DNA of 64,000 bases, from contig JAJRWX010000009.1 of NCBI GenBank assembly GCA_024276605.1, forward strand, positions 124,001 to 188,000. Reading direction: 5' to 3'. The translations under genes were made by a program, and so were the position numbers. Of this stretch, positions 7,478 through 17,516 are shown piece after piece. A model generated the notes under the pieces. It was not told where the DNA came from, ran no database searches, and worked only from the letters and a program-made list of their open reading frames with translations. Each line of letters opens with the position of its first letter. The stretch's first letter is position 1. Source of the DNA: Planctomycetota bacterium. GTDB lineage: Bacteria > Planctomycetota > Phycisphaerae > UBA1845.

Positions 7478-9754
7478 ATGTCTTCGAAAAAGTTCGCCGA
7501 CCGAATTTTGAAATACATCAGCCAGGGTGGGTATCAGCCTCAAGCCGCGGCTGAGCTTGCCTTGGCTATGGACATTGGCGAGGAAGAACTTGGCGATTTT
7601 CATAGTGCCTGCAAAGCGCTGATGAGAACCGGTCGGGCTGCGCTGGGCAGTAGTGATGTGATGATGTTGGCTGAGCCTCCAGCCGTTGTCGTCGGTAGCT
7701 TTCGGGCCAATCCACGTGGCTTTGGCTTTATCATTCCTGATACGCCTAACGCGCACGGCGATATTTATATCGCGCGGGAAAAGACAGGGGGCGCCTTAAC
7801 CGGCGACCGTGTGCGTGCTCGCGTTTCAAGAAGAGGGAAACGTCAGGGGCGTATGTTATTCGATGGTCGTATCGTAGCTATTGTCGAACGCGGTCAGAGT
7901 CAATTCGTCGGAGAACTCAAACACCAAGGTAAGCGATGGTTAGTAATGCCCGATGGTAACGTGCTGCACATCCCCATCACCGTCGGCGACCCCTCTGCGA
8001 AAGGGGCTAAAGCGGGTGACCAGGTCGCCGTAGAAATGACCGAATATCCGACACCGCAACGTGCCGCCCGTGGGGTCATTGTCAAAGTGCTTGGGCCACG
8101 GGGTAATCCGGAAGTCGACATTCTTTCAGTTATTGAACAATACCAGTTGCCGAAAGACTTCCCGGCTCAGGTTCTTCGTGAGGCGCGACAAGCCGTCAGA
8201 CATGACCATGTTGACTCGGCCATAGAAGATCGCGAAGACCTCCGCAAACTCACCGTGATTACGATTGATCCACCGGACGCACGCGATTTCGACGATGCCA
8301 TATCTGTGACACGAAATAAAAATGGAACCATCGAACTTGGCGTACACATAGCTGACGTGAGCCACTTCGTACCCTCCGGATCCGCCATTGACGTGGAGGC
8401 TCATAAACGAGGCAACAGCACGTATCTACCAAACTATGTCATCCCCATGCTCCCCGAAGTATTATCCAACGGCGTATGCTCCTTACAACCGCGCGAGGTG
8501 CGTTTGGCAAAAAGTGCGTTCATCACTTACTCGCCACGTGGGATCGTCAAAAAAACACGTGTAGCCAATACAGTCATTCGCTCAACCAAACGGCTCACCT
8601 ATGTGCAGGCACAAAAAATTCTCGATGGCCAATTAGGAAAAACGAGCGATAAAGTGGTCACCTTACTCAAAGACATGGAGTCACTAGCGCGGACCATTCG
8701 CCATCGAAGGCTCCAACATGGTATGCTCGTGCTCGACCTACCGGATTCAGAACTTGTTCATGACGACGACGGGCATGTCATTGATGTTGTCCCGGCTGAC
8801 ACTAGCTATACCCATACGATGATCGAAATGTTTATGGTCGAAGCCAACGAAGCTGTCGCCCGTTTGCTCCACGACACAAGTGTTGCCTATTTACGCCGCG
8901 TTCACGAGGAGCCGCGAGATTTGAGCGAAGGAGGCTTGCAACGATTGCTGCGCGTGCTTGGACATGAGCTATCTGATGACGCCGATCGTAGCGAGGTGCA
9001 AGCACTGTTGGATAAAGTGCGTGGCCAATCGGAATCTTTCCCAGTAAATCTTGCGGTCTTGCGCTCCATGCAGGCCGCGGAATACGCCCCACGGGCCGTC
9101 GGGCATTATGCGCTGGCCAGCGAAAATTATTGTCATTTCACCTCACCCATTCGCCGTTACCCGGATTTAACCATACATCGCTTAATTGATGCGCTGCTCG
9201 AAGGAAAACTCAAAACGAAGAAGGGGCGAGAGTCCACACCTTCCATGCAAGACCTCATCACGCTCGGTAGTCATTGCGGCGATAGAGAACGCAAGGCTGA
9301 AGCTGCGGAACGCGATGTTCGCCTTGTGCGAGTGTTGCGATTGATTGAAACTACATACCTTGGCGATGAGTTTGACGGTGTCGTTACCGGCGTAGCTAAC
9401 GTCGGGGTGTTCGTTCAGTTGGATAAATTCCTCGTCGATGGACTCATCTTATTCGATAACCTGCCCGACGATTGGTGGCATGTTGATGCGCGTCGTGGGG
9501 TGGTCATCGGTGAACGCAGCGGGCGGGAGATACGCATCGGCGATAAGCTTCTCGTGCGTATCGCTAGTGTACATCTTCCCACACGGCGCATGGATATAAC
9601 CTTAGTGGATGTGCCCCAGTTGCGCAACAAAAAACGTAAGCGAAAACCAGCCAGCTCAAGCAGTGGCAAGACCACGCAAAATCGCAAGGGAAAGGGAAAG
9701 AAAAAACGCGTTAAAGCACAGCGTCATGTGATCAACAAGAAGAAAGGCCGTTAG
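7478..9754 (+). CDS. rnr: Ribonuclease R
   Basis: A 3'-5' exoribonuclease of the RNase II/R family that degrades structured RNA. Domains in order: N-terminal winged helix (about 1-65), two cold-shock OB domains (about 70-215), the RNB catalytic domain (about 240-570) with the metal-binding signature IDPPDARDFDDAIS near residue 263, an S1 domain (about 620-700) starting at EFDGVVTGVANVGVFVQL, and a lysine-rich tail. The tail and helix-turn-helix favour RNase R over RNase II. The frame reaches a GTG at 7460, but ATG 7478 with GGAGG eleven bases upstream is chosen. Its TAG overlaps the stop of the convergent acetyltransferase gene. Confidence 0.96.
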   Translation: MSSKKFADRILKYISQGGYQPQAAAELALAMDIGEEELGDFHSACKALMRTGRAALGSSDVMMLAEPPAVVVGSFRANPRGFGFIIPDTPNAHGDIYIAREKTGGALTGDRVRARVSRRGKRQGRMLFDGRIVAIVERGQSQFVGELKHQGKRWLVMPDGNVLHIPITVGDPSAKGAKAGDQVAVEMTEYPTPQRAARGVIVKVLGPRGNPEVDILSVIEQYQLPKDFPAQVLREARQAVRHDHVDSAIEDREDLRKLTVITIDPPDARDFDDAISVTRNKNGTIELGVHIADVSHFVPSGSAIDVEAHKRGNSTYLPNYVIPMLPEVLSNGVCSLQPREVRLAKSAFITYSPRGIVKKTRVANTVIRSTKRLTYVQAQKILDGQLGKTSDKVVTLLKDMESLARTIRHRRLQHGMLVLDLPDSELVHDDDGHVIDVVPADTSYTHTMIEMFMVEANEAVARLLHDTSVAYLRRVHEEPRDLSEGGLQRLLRVLGHELSDDADRSEVQALLDKVRGQSESFPVNLAVLRSMQAAEYAPRAVGHYALASENYCHFTSPIRRYPDLTIHRLIDALLEGKLKTKKGRESTPSMQDLITLGSHCGDRERKAEAAERDVRLVRVLRLIETTYLGDEFDGVVTGVANVGVFVQLDKFLVDGLILFDNLPDDWWHVDARRGVVIGERSGREIRIGDKLLVRIASVHLPTRRMDITLVDVPQLRNKKRKRKPASSSSGKTTQNRKGKGKKKRVKAQRHVINKKKGR

Positions 9755-10503
9755 ACACGAGTAGGGTTGGTCGGAGTAAGCGTAGCGGCTGACATTTCGC
9801 CGGCGAGTAGCCAATCATTTCTTGGTGCGGATACTGCAGACAGAAGTGTTGGTTGAGCAGGTACGCCAACCACGGTCGTCATGGGGGCGACATCACGTAT
9901 GACTACCGCCCCTGCGCCTATGACCGCTTCATATCCTACGCGCAAACTTTGAATCACCGTGGCACCAATACCAACGAACGCGCCGGACTCAACAGTAACA
10001 CGACCAGCTAATCTTGCCCCGGGGCATATGTGGGTGGCTGTACCGATCAACGATTCATGATCGACGATACACCCCGTATTAAGAATGACAGAGTCACCTA
10101 TCTGACAATGAGCGCAGACCAAAGCACCGGCAGCGACAACGACATTTTTCCCCATCGTGGCATTACCTGCTATGTTGGCTGAGGGATGGACGGCGTTGAT
10201 GAGTTTAAGACCTAGGTTCGACAGCGTGTGTGAGAATGCACGCCTCACACCATTGTTGCCAATCGCAACGATCGCACTATCCATCTCGTGTTTTGATCGA
10301 AGGGTTTCGAGATCATCGGGTGCTCCCAACACTTCAACACCGTCAACATGTCGTCCCATCATGTGAGCATCGGAGTCGACAAAACCTATGACATCAACCT
10401 GGCCGGCGTTTCGGAGAATATCCAACACAACGCGACCGTGACCTCCACATCCGAGGATGATGCATCGGCTACACGTTGATGGCGAAGATGTAGTAGCGGG
10501 CAC
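9751..10503 (-). CDS. NeuD/PglD-type sugar O- or N-acetyltransferase
   Basis: A 250-residue protein with an N-terminal Rossmann-like nucleotide-sugar part (CIILGCGGHGRVVLDIL, GFVDSDAHMMGR) and a C-terminal left-handed beta-helix of hexapeptide repeats (VVAAGALVCAHCQIGDSVI, VESGAFVGIGATVIQ, VIGAGAVVIRDV). Members acetylate sialic acids, bacillosamine or other sugars with acetyl-CoA for surface polysaccharides or glycans. The conserved catalytic His of the family is present in CIVDHESLIG. Translation starts at GTG 10503, supported by AGGAG eight to nine bases upstream. It is divergent from the EpsI-like/TPR operon, and both would fit a cell-surface polymer pathway. Substrate unknown. Confidence 0.88.
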   Translation of the reverse strand: MPATTSSPSTCSRCIILGCGGHGRVVLDILRNAGQVDVIGFVDSDAHMMGRHVDGVEVLGAPDDLETLRSKHEMDSAIVAIGNNGVRRAFSHTLSNLGLKLINAVHPSANIAGNATMGKNVVVAAGALVCAHCQIGDSVILNTGCIVDHESLIGTATHICPGARLAGRVTVESGAFVGIGATVIQSLRVGYEAVIGAGAVVIRDVAPMTTVVGVPAQPTLLSAVSAPRNDWLLAGEMSAATLTPTNPTRV

Positions 10504-10691
10504 GTTCGTCTGCTCCTATTCGATCGGTTATGCGACATTCGCCGAGGATAGCCGCAGACTGTAATATCGGTCGTTCGTCCGTGCGTCTGAATCACACTTA
10601 CCCCACGTATCAACATCGGCAAGCTGCAACAGGTGTTGATTTTACGTATACGCCACTTAGAAATTGAATATACCCGGCTTTGTGAGCCGAT

Positions 10692-10720
10692 TTGACGTTA
10701 TGGACCGTGCTATCTATACT
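10692..10720 (+). promoter_or_regulatory. Sigma-70-type promoter of the EpsI-like/TPR operon
   Basis: TTGACG (10692-10697) and TATACT (10715-10720) are separated by exactly 17 bases, which is close to the consensus housekeeping promoter. A CGGCT/AGCCG hairpin lies immediately upstream (about 10674-10689). Transcription would begin near 10727, giving a leader of about 60 bases before the ATG at 10786. Confidence 0.7.
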
Positions 10721-10785
10721 TCCGCGCCGCGGGTCGCCGAAGCCGGGTGTTTTGGCGCAACTCGTTTATTCATAAGAGTTTATCA

Positions 10786-11556
10786 ATGAACCCTAGCTCT
10801 GAGGTCGTGGTTAAGCCTATCCTAACTCGGCCATTTCTCACTGTCGTGGGTTTGATGGTGTGTGCCCTGATCCTTTCAGGCCCGGTTGCCAATCGATTGG
10901 GAATCAACGCGGCGAAGAAGTCGTTGCCGCTAAAAGCTCGACTTAGCACGTTGGATGAGACTTCGCTGCTTCCCTATCGTGTGGTTGAACGTGTCATCCT
11001 TGATGCCACGATGGTCGAGTCGCTGGACACCAGTGAGTATATCAACTGGATTCTCGAAGATACAAGCCTTCCGAAGAATCATCCGCTTCGACTGGTGACA
11101 CTCCTGGTCACCTACTACACGGGCGCTAACAATATCGTTTTGCACAAACCCGACGTTTGTTACTATGGCGCAGGATATCAGCCGGCTCAACCGCATGAAG
11201 AAACAACCATTCGGGTCACTGGGATCGGTGAGACCATCCAAGATATACCGATCCGTGTTTTAAGTTTTTCCAAGACGCAAATACACGACCAACGCAAAGT
11301 ATCTGTCGTATACAATTTTTATTGTAACGGTCGCTTCGTCGCCAATAGTCTACGTGTACGCCTTTTGCTCAACAGCTTGACAAGTACGTATGCTTATTTC
11401 AGCAAAGTTGAGGTTAGTTTTCCCAGAGCGACACGTGAACAAAATGTCGAAGGTGTAGTCAAACTGTTCAACCGCGTACTCCCCGTCTTGTTACGTGATC
11501 ATTGGCCTGATTTCGAAGCGGCTGAGCGTGCAGCAAAACAGGGTAAGTCTGAGTAA
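10786..11556 (+). CDS. Exosortase-associated EpsI-family protein
   Basis: A 256-residue protein with one N-terminal membrane segment (about residues 15-35) and an extracytoplasmic domain. The core LLVTYYTGANNIVLHKPDVC followed by YYGAGY is the pattern of EpsI/XrtA-associated proteins, where a conserved Cys sits in a P-x-x-C-x-x-GAG context (here near residue 123). Such proteins accompany exosortases, membrane proteases that process and attach PEP-CTERM-type proteins. The frame is open to GTG 10747; ATG 10786 is chosen because it starts just before the membrane segment. The next gene follows after 14 bases. No exosortase gene lies in this window. Confidence 0.78.
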   Translation: MNPSSEVVVKPILTRPFLTVVGLMVCALILSGPVANRLGINAAKKSLPLKARLSTLDETSLLPYRVVERVILDATMVESLDTSEYINWILEDTSLPKNHPLRLVTLLVTYYTGANNIVLHKPDVCYYGAGYQPAQPHEETTIRVTGIGETIQDIPIRVLSFSKTQIHDQRKVSVVYNFYCNGRFVANSLRVRLLLNSLTSTYAYFSKVEVSFPRATREQNVEGVVKLFNRVLPVLLRDHWPDFEAAERAAKQGKSE

Positions 11557-11570
11557 AGGAATCAACCGAT

Positions 11571-14500
11571 ATGGCTCGCAAGCGTTTGAATAAAAATATC
11601 ATCATCGGCCTAACCCTATTTTCAATGGTGGTCATGGTGTTATTAGCCGTGCTTATGTTGCAACAATTGCAACGTCGCGACCCCAAGCATTTCATCACAT
11701 TAGCCAATGAATATGAAGCGCATGAAGAGTGGCGACAAGCCGCCGGATTTTATATGCAAGCATTCAGTCGTAGCCAAGACCCGATACATCTGGTCTCGGT
11801 GGGACGTGCGCTACTTGAGGCTGGTGAAGTAGCACGCGCTTTAGCCCAATGGGAACAAGCGCTGGTTGATAATCCTTCGCTGGTGGCTGCACACCGCATC
11901 CGACTCGAAACTCTGCTGAAACTATCGGAGCTTTACCCCTCGCCTCGTATCTGGTCAAAGATTGCCGACGCTGCGGAAGCCATGTTGGATAATGCCGTTC
12001 AAAAGGATGATATGACCCTGGCATTTGCCAAACATGCCAAAGGATTATCGCTAATCCATCGCGAAGCCGTTGTCGGGGCCCAAGCGAAAGAGGAAGGTCT
12101 TGCGGCCTTGAAAGAGGCCGTTTCGCTGCAACCGGATCACATTGACTATGCCATCGACCTTGCTAATGCACACATACTGGCAGGTGAGATTGCAACCGGA
12201 GAAACTCAATTCACGAACCTACTCGCCAGCTACCCGGACGATAGTATCGAAGCCTCTACCATTCATATAGCCTACGCCAAGTATCTGAATAGACCGCGTG
12301 AACCGGACGAAACCAATGACGCATATTTTGCCCGCATAGCGCGAGCCGGTATACACCTCATCAGTGGTGTCGCTTCCGCCGGGGTTGACTCGAAGGCGAT
12401 TCATGAAGCGAATAAGCAACAAGGAATTTTCTTTGCCCAAGCCTGGGCACGAGCCGTACAACAGAAAGCGACTGATGAAGAAAACAACGCACGCAAAGCC
12501 AAAGCGGTGGCTGCATATGAGCTGAGTATCGAAGCTGATGGCGATGATTTTGAGACCTATGTTCTGCTGGCTACACTTCATCGTGCTTCGCAACATTATG
12601 ATGATGCGATCAATACGTGCGAACGCCGCTTGGATGCCGGGTTCTCTCGTAAAGGTATTCGTGCTGCCCGGGACAAACAACTTGCTTTTCAATTGATGAT
12701 TCTTGCCTCACAAGCCGCCCTGGCGAAAGCGCAGGCTATTGATGTTGCGATCGATCCACAACAAAAGGAACAACTTATTACCCGTGCCAAGCAATATGTG
12801 GACGACGCTAACGGAGAGTTTCCGGGGCACCCACGTGTCTTGACACAATCAGCACGCATTAAGTTCGTTACCGGGCATGACAGAGCAGCCCTAGATGATT
12901 TACGCCAGGCCGATGCCGGATTCATGGCTATGGATACCGTTGACTGGGAAAGTAAATTGCTATTGGCACGTCTGCACCTCAAACTCAACGAACCAGGCGC
13001 AGCGAAGGAAACTCTATTAGACGGTCGCACCAGGGCCGGGGCCACTGCACCACTGAGTATGTGGATCACGTATGCGCAGGCGTTGATGCTTAACGACGAA
13101 ATTGATAACACCGAGCTTGACCGCGCTTTGGAAATCGTACGTCGTAACGATCCAGGCAACAGCGAGGCCCGGCAGATTCAGGCTGCCCTGCAGGAACGCC
13201 GAGGCCAGTATCAGCGCGCCGGTCAGCTCGTTCAGTCAGAAGCACTCCGTATACTGTTGCAAGTGCGTGAATATGTTAGCCAAGACGACATCACGCAAGC
13301 TACGCAGGTGCTCCTCGAAGCGCTGCAAACCGATCCGGCAGAGCCTAGACTCGTCGCGACGGCTATTCAACTTCTTCTTGCGCAAGACAAGGTTGATCGC
13401 GCTCGATCGGTCGTTGACGCAGCGCTACAAACCAAACCGGATGACGGATATCTAAAAAGATTGGCGCTGGTTGTACAGCCGGACCTATCGCCGACGCAGC
13501 GCAAAGAAGGCATGCTCTCACTGATTAGCGAACAGGAGGATGCCTATGAGCGGGCCGCTTCGCTAGCGGATTTCTATATCCGCAATAAAGAACCTGAAAA
13601 AGCATTGGCACAACTTGACGATGCTGAAAAACATCTCCTCGCTAAGGATACGCCCGCTGCCCAACAGACAACCAGTGAACAACACCGGGCCATATTGCTG
13701 AGTAAACTCCGCGTCGCTGCCCAATCCCATAATGATCTTGCCATGGAACAAGCACGAGACGCAGCGGCTAAGTATAATGTAGACGGTGCGCGCGGGCAGT
13801 TTATCCTTGGCTTGTACTATATGTATCGCGATGAATGGTCTCTAGCAAAACTGGCGCTACGGGCGGCGGTCGATGCCCAACCTACACATGCGCGATCTCT
13901 AGCGAGCCTGGCTCATTGCTTACATCGTTTAGGAGACACGGACGAAGCCTCATCTTTGTATCAACGTGCACTTCGCGTCAATCCCAACGAAGCACTCGCC
14001 CGTAAAGGACTGGCCATGCTGGCTAAAGACGTCGGTGATGAGTCAGCCTTTGAAATGCACTTAGCCGCTTGCCGACGTTTAATCCCATCGGATCAATGGG
14101 TACGCAATGAATTGGAATTACAGCAAGAGCGTGCAGACCCCGACAGCGCCATTGCCCGATACGAAGCAAAACTAGCGGATGATGAAAATAACTTGAAAAC
14201 GCTATCTCGTTTAGCGGAACTATATGAAGCTAAAAATAATCTTGAAAAAGCAGATGATATGTACCGTCGCCTGATGGCATTGAAGCCTAACGAACGCGTA
14301 CTCATCGTCGCGGTTGGTAAATACTATCGACGCACGCATCGAAACGAACTTGCAGAGAAAGCGCTGCAACACTTCGCCCAATCTCAACCGACGCCCCAAG
14401 AAAAAGCTGAAGCGCTCGTACTACTGGCCGCACATCAACTTAGTCTAGGCCGTCACGACGATGTTGAAACAACGTTACTTCAAGCAGCCGAGATCGCACC

Positions 14501-16157
14501 CACCTTCGAAGTGTGTCATAGTCTGGGTGAGTTCTACCAGCGCACCGCGCTCAATCCGGCTGAAGCTTTAGTTTGGTATGATCGTGCGATCGCCTCGAAA
14601 GAAGATAGTACCGATGTACAATTAGCCTCCGTCAAGCTCGCCAGGATTGCTTGTTTATTATCGCGTGAACTTGATGATCTCGACAAGGCCGATGAAGGGT
14701 TAACAGCCTTTAGAAAACAATACCCAACTGATGTGCGTGCCGAACTGTGGCATAGTGAAATACTATCTCACCGAGGACAAATCGCTCCGGCCATCGAACA
14801 TCTTTCTATCTTTTTGCAGGCTAACCCAAATCATACTTATGCCTTGTACAGACGTGCACAACATAACTTATCACTTGGTCGATTACCGGCTTCCCTCAAC
14901 GACCTTGAGCAAATCAAACAAATTGATCCTCGCGCACTATCGCTGGCCCCGCGTTTACTTTTAGCAAAATTGCACCGCCAAGCAGGTCGACGGAATGCAC
15001 AGATTCGTGAACTGGAATCTATCTTGCGAGACGCGCCGCAGTCTGATATAGCTTTAGAGGCTTTGACCCGGGGCTACATAGCACAAGACCGATTTGCGGA
15101 TGCGGATCGCGTAGTGACCTCACGGATCAACCAATCTGCAGATGCACCTGACCCTCGTTGGTTTGCACTACGGGCCGACATCTCAGCCGGTCTTAACGAT
15201 CCCGGCAAGGTGTTGGCTGATCTAAAACATGCCGCTGAGTTGTCTAAGTATTCACCCACAAGCGTCATCGCAGTACTGGATGCCTTCGCAGTATATGACC
15301 GGTCTGTCGATGGTGTGGCCTATTATGAACAGTTTTCCAATTCCGAGAACACGTCAGCTTTGCTTCTAGGGAGATATGCAGAACTGCTCGCCTTGGCCGG
15401 ACAAACAAACAAGGCGGTGAAGGTATTTAGACAAGCGGTTGATCGGAGCCTAACGACGTCCAGTCAGCACATACGCACTCTGGTGAGTCTCGCACAACGC
15501 GGGTTCGGCTCGTTGGAAGTGGCTCAAAAACAATTTACACAGGTGACGATTGACACCTCGATGGCCCGTGCTAACGATCGTATTCTCGTCCGATTGCACT
15601 TACTGGCCGGGCAAGTACAGAAGGCTGACATTCTAATCGACAAGCTGCTTGCCTCTGCAGACACCGATCTCCAGCGTGCTGATCTGTATACGGAGCGTGG
15701 CGAGCTATATCTGGGATCAGGCCAAATGGATAAAGCACGTCAGGCTTATGAACAATCTTTAGCGTATGACGATACCAACTGGATCGTGCTGAATAATCTC
15801 GCCTATCTGCTCTCAGACGCCCTTGGAAAGCACACCGAAGCACTGACTTACGCAAAATCCGCAGTACGGTATAGAGATGTAGCTGAAACGCTAGATACTT
15901 TGGGTTGGATTTATGTGCAACTAGATCGATACGATGAAGCAGCCGCTGAACTCACGCGTGCTTTACGGTTGAACCCGGATAGTTATACGGCGTATTACCA
16001 CCTAGGTGAAGCATACCGTCGCGATCGACGCTTTATTGAAGCCGCAGACATCTTTCGCGTCGGCCTTAGCTTAGCCGAAAGCCAGGGCGACACTGATACG
16101 CAGGAGAAGATAACCAAATCGCAAGCCCGAGCCGCAGCCGGCGATTACCAACCATAA
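11571..16157 (+). CDS. Giant membrane-anchored TPR protein
   Basis: A 1528-residue protein with a single N-terminal membrane anchor (about residues 8-30) followed almost entirely by tetratricopeptide repeats, clearest at the C-terminus (VLNNLAYLLSDALGKHTEAL, then DTLGWIYVQLDRYDEAAAEL, then SYTAYYHLGEAYRRDRRFIE). Its size and place directly after the EpsI-like gene resemble the PrsT-type TPR proteins of exosortase/exopolysaccharide clusters, which act as assembly scaffolds outside the membrane. It starts at ATG 11571 with AAAGGA upstream and shares the promoter at 10692. No lipobox is visible. The specific partner is unknown. Confidence 0.85.
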   Translation: MARKRLNKNIIIGLTLFSMVVMVLLAVLMLQQLQRRDPKHFITLANEYEAHEEWRQAAGFYMQAFSRSQDPIHLVSVGRALLEAGEVARALAQWEQALVDNPSLVAAHRIRLETLLKLSELYPSPRIWSKIADAAEAMLDNAVQKDDMTLAFAKHAKGLSLIHREAVVGAQAKEEGLAALKEAVSLQPDHIDYAIDLANAHILAGEIATGETQFTNLLASYPDDSIEASTIHIAYAKYLNRPREPDETNDAYFARIARAGIHLISGVASAGVDSKAIHEANKQQGIFFAQAWARAVQQKATDEENNARKAKAVAAYELSIEADGDDFETYVLLATLHRASQHYDDAINTCERRLDAGFSRKGIRAARDKQLAFQLMILASQAALAKAQAIDVAIDPQQKEQLITRAKQYVDDANGEFPGHPRVLTQSARIKFVTGHDRAALDDLRQADAGFMAMDTVDWESKLLLARLHLKLNEPGAAKETLLDGRTRAGATAPLSMWITYAQALMLNDEIDNTELDRALEIVRRNDPGNSEARQIQAALQERRGQYQRAGQLVQSEALRILLQVREYVSQDDITQATQVLLEALQTDPAEPRLVATAIQLLLAQDKVDRARSVVDAALQTKPDDGYLKRLALVVQPDLSPTQRKEGMLSLISEQEDAYERAASLADFYIRNKEPEKALAQLDDAEKHLLAKDTPAAQQTTSEQHRAILLSKLRVAAQSHNDLAMEQARDAAAKYNVDGARGQFILGLYYMYRDEWSLAKLALRAAVDAQPTHARSLASLAHCLHRLGDTDEASSLYQRALRVNPNEALARKGLAMLAKDVGDESAFEMHLAACRRLIPSDQWVRNELELQQERADPDSAIARYEAKLADDENNLKTLSRLAELYEAKNNLEKADDMYRRLMALKPNERVLIVAVGKYYRRTHRNELAEKALQHFAQSQPTPQEKAEALVLLAAHQLSLGRHDDVETTLLQAAEIAPTFEVCHSLGEFYQRTALNPAEALVWYDRAIASKEDSTDVQLASVKLARIACLLSRELDDLDKADEGLTAFRKQYPTDVRAELWHSEILSHRGQIAPAIEHLSIFLQANPNHTYALYRRAQHNLSLGRLPASLNDLEQIKQIDPRALSLAPRLLLAKLHRQAGRRNAQIRELESILRDAPQSDIALEALTRGYIAQDRFADADRVVTSRINQSADAPDPRWFALRADISAGLNDPGKVLADLKHAAELSKYSPTSVIAVLDAFAVYDRSVDGVAYYEQFSNSENTSALLLGRYAELLALAGQTNKAVKVFRQAVDRSLTTSSQHIRTLVSLAQRGFGSLEVAQKQFTQVTIDTSMARANDRILVRLHLLAGQVQKADILIDKLLASADTDLQRADLYTERGELYLGSGQMDKARQAYEQSLAYDDTNWIVLNNLAYLLSDALGKHTEALTYAKSAVRYRDVAETLDTLGWIYVQLDRYDEAAAELTRALRLNPDSYTAYYHLGEAYRRDRRFIEAADIFRVGLSLAESQGDTDTQEKITKSQARAAAGDYQP

Positions 16158-16256
16158 ACAATGCCCCATGTTAATCCCGTGTCATGACAGTAGATTTTTA
16201 TCAGCGACTTACTACATAGAGAGTATGATTGTGCTACCGCTCGGAATTGATCTTCG

Positions 16257-17516
16257 ATGATTTGGCTTTGGCTTGTATTATTGTTGATCGCCTCGGGCAT
16301 CGTCTCCGGTTCAGAAACCGCACTTTTTTCCCTTAGCGATCGAGCACTACATGACTGCGGACGATCCAACGTCAGTCTACGGCGTTTGGTTCACAAGCTC
16401 ATGCGTACACCCAACCGTGTGCTAATGACTGTGCTCATAGCCAATACCGCCATCAACATTGCTATCTTTTCAACGTCGTACATTCTAGGCAAGCATCTTG
16501 GTCAAACCAAACCATGGGCGGCTGCGGTATGCGGGGTCGGCATACTCCTCGCCGTGATTGCCTTTGGCGAAATTATTCCCAAAGCTATCGCCCTGACCCA
16601 TGCCCAGTCATTGGCTCCTTTTTCGGGCACGGTTATCGCTGTGCTACAGACGGCTCTTTCACCACTTCGTTGGCTGCTAAGATGCTGCCTGGTCCAACCG
16701 TTAATACGCCTGCTCGAACCTTCGTCCAAAACATCCGGTCCGGTCACAACTGATGAACTTCGATTGCTCGTGGAACAATCCGCTAAAGATGGCGTCATCA
16801 ACACGAAGGAGCAGGCTATGCTACAAGCGGTTGTCGCCGCTAATGAGGTGCGTGTGCGAGAAATCATGACGCCCCGTGTTGATCTTGTATCCGTATCTAT
16901 CGATGCAACGCCGGAAACAATCGCCCAAGTACTTCGCAATAGCCATCGACGCCGCTTCCCCGTATCGGGCAAAGATTTGGATGACATCCGAGGTGTTATA
17001 TATGCCCGTGATTATTTTCTACATCCGGACCATGCTATATCGAGAACCATGCGCCCTATGCATTACGTTCCGGAACAGGCCAATTTAATTCAGGTATTGC
17101 AACATTTTCGCCAACAACACATTCAATTTGCCGTGGTTGTGGATGAGTACGGGGGAACGGCAGGGGTGGTCGCCGTAGAGGACGTCGTCGCCTGGTTGGT
17201 GGGTGACGTGCCGGAAACAGATGAAGGTGATAATCAACCTGCCACTGAAATGATAGATCCGGACACCTATCGCATAGCCGGAGACCTCAGTGCCCGCGTA
17301 CTCGCTGATCGCTTTGACATAGGAGACATGCAGCGTCATATCGACACCGTGGGTGGCATCATGCTTGCTAAGCTTGGTCGACTTCCACACTTGTATGACT
17401 CCATTACGATTGGCAACCTGAAACTTACCGTAGAAGACATGCGAAATCGTCGTATTACCCGCATCTTGTTACATCGCGTGAATACAGCACCCGACCAAGG
17501 AGTTGAATCGCCATGA
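16257..17516 (+). CDS. CNNM/CorC-type hemolysin-family membrane protein, full length
   Basis: A 419-residue protein with a DUF21/CNNM transmembrane domain (residues 1-180, with the family signature SGSETALFSLSDRALH and FGEIIPKAIAL), a pair of CBS domains (about 190-325, IMTPRVDLVSVSIDATPETI and VVVDEYGGTAGVVAVEDVV) and a C-terminal CorC_HlyC domain (about 335-410). The family is linked to magnesium or other cation transport; the name hemolysin is historical. The last bases overlap the start of the next gene (ATGA), so the two paralogues are translationally coupled and may form a heteromer. Confidence 0.92.
   Translation: MIWLWLVLLLIASGIVSGSETALFSLSDRALHDCGRSNVSLRRLVHKLMRTPNRVLMTVLIANTAINIAIFSTSYILGKHLGQTKPWAAAVCGVGILLAVIAFGEIIPKAIALTHAQSLAPFSGTVIAVLQTALSPLRWLLRCCLVQPLIRLLEPSSKTSGPVTTDELRLLVEQSAKDGVINTKEQAMLQAVVAANEVRVREIMTPRVDLVSVSIDATPETIAQVLRNSHRRRFPVSGKDLDDIRGVIYARDYFLHPDHAISRTMRPMHYVPEQANLIQVLQHFRQQHIQFAVVVDEYGGTAGVVAVEDVVAWLVGDVPETDEGDNQPATEMIDPDTYRIAGDLSARVLADRFDIGDMQRHIDTVGGIMLAKLGRLPHLYDSITIGNLKLTVEDMRNRRITRILLHRVNTAPDQGVESP

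Noticed and set aside
11764..15855. Many long antisense and alternate-frame open frames inside the giant TPR gene
   Set aside because: They lack ribosome binding sites and family motifs, and they follow from the codon composition of the TPR gene.
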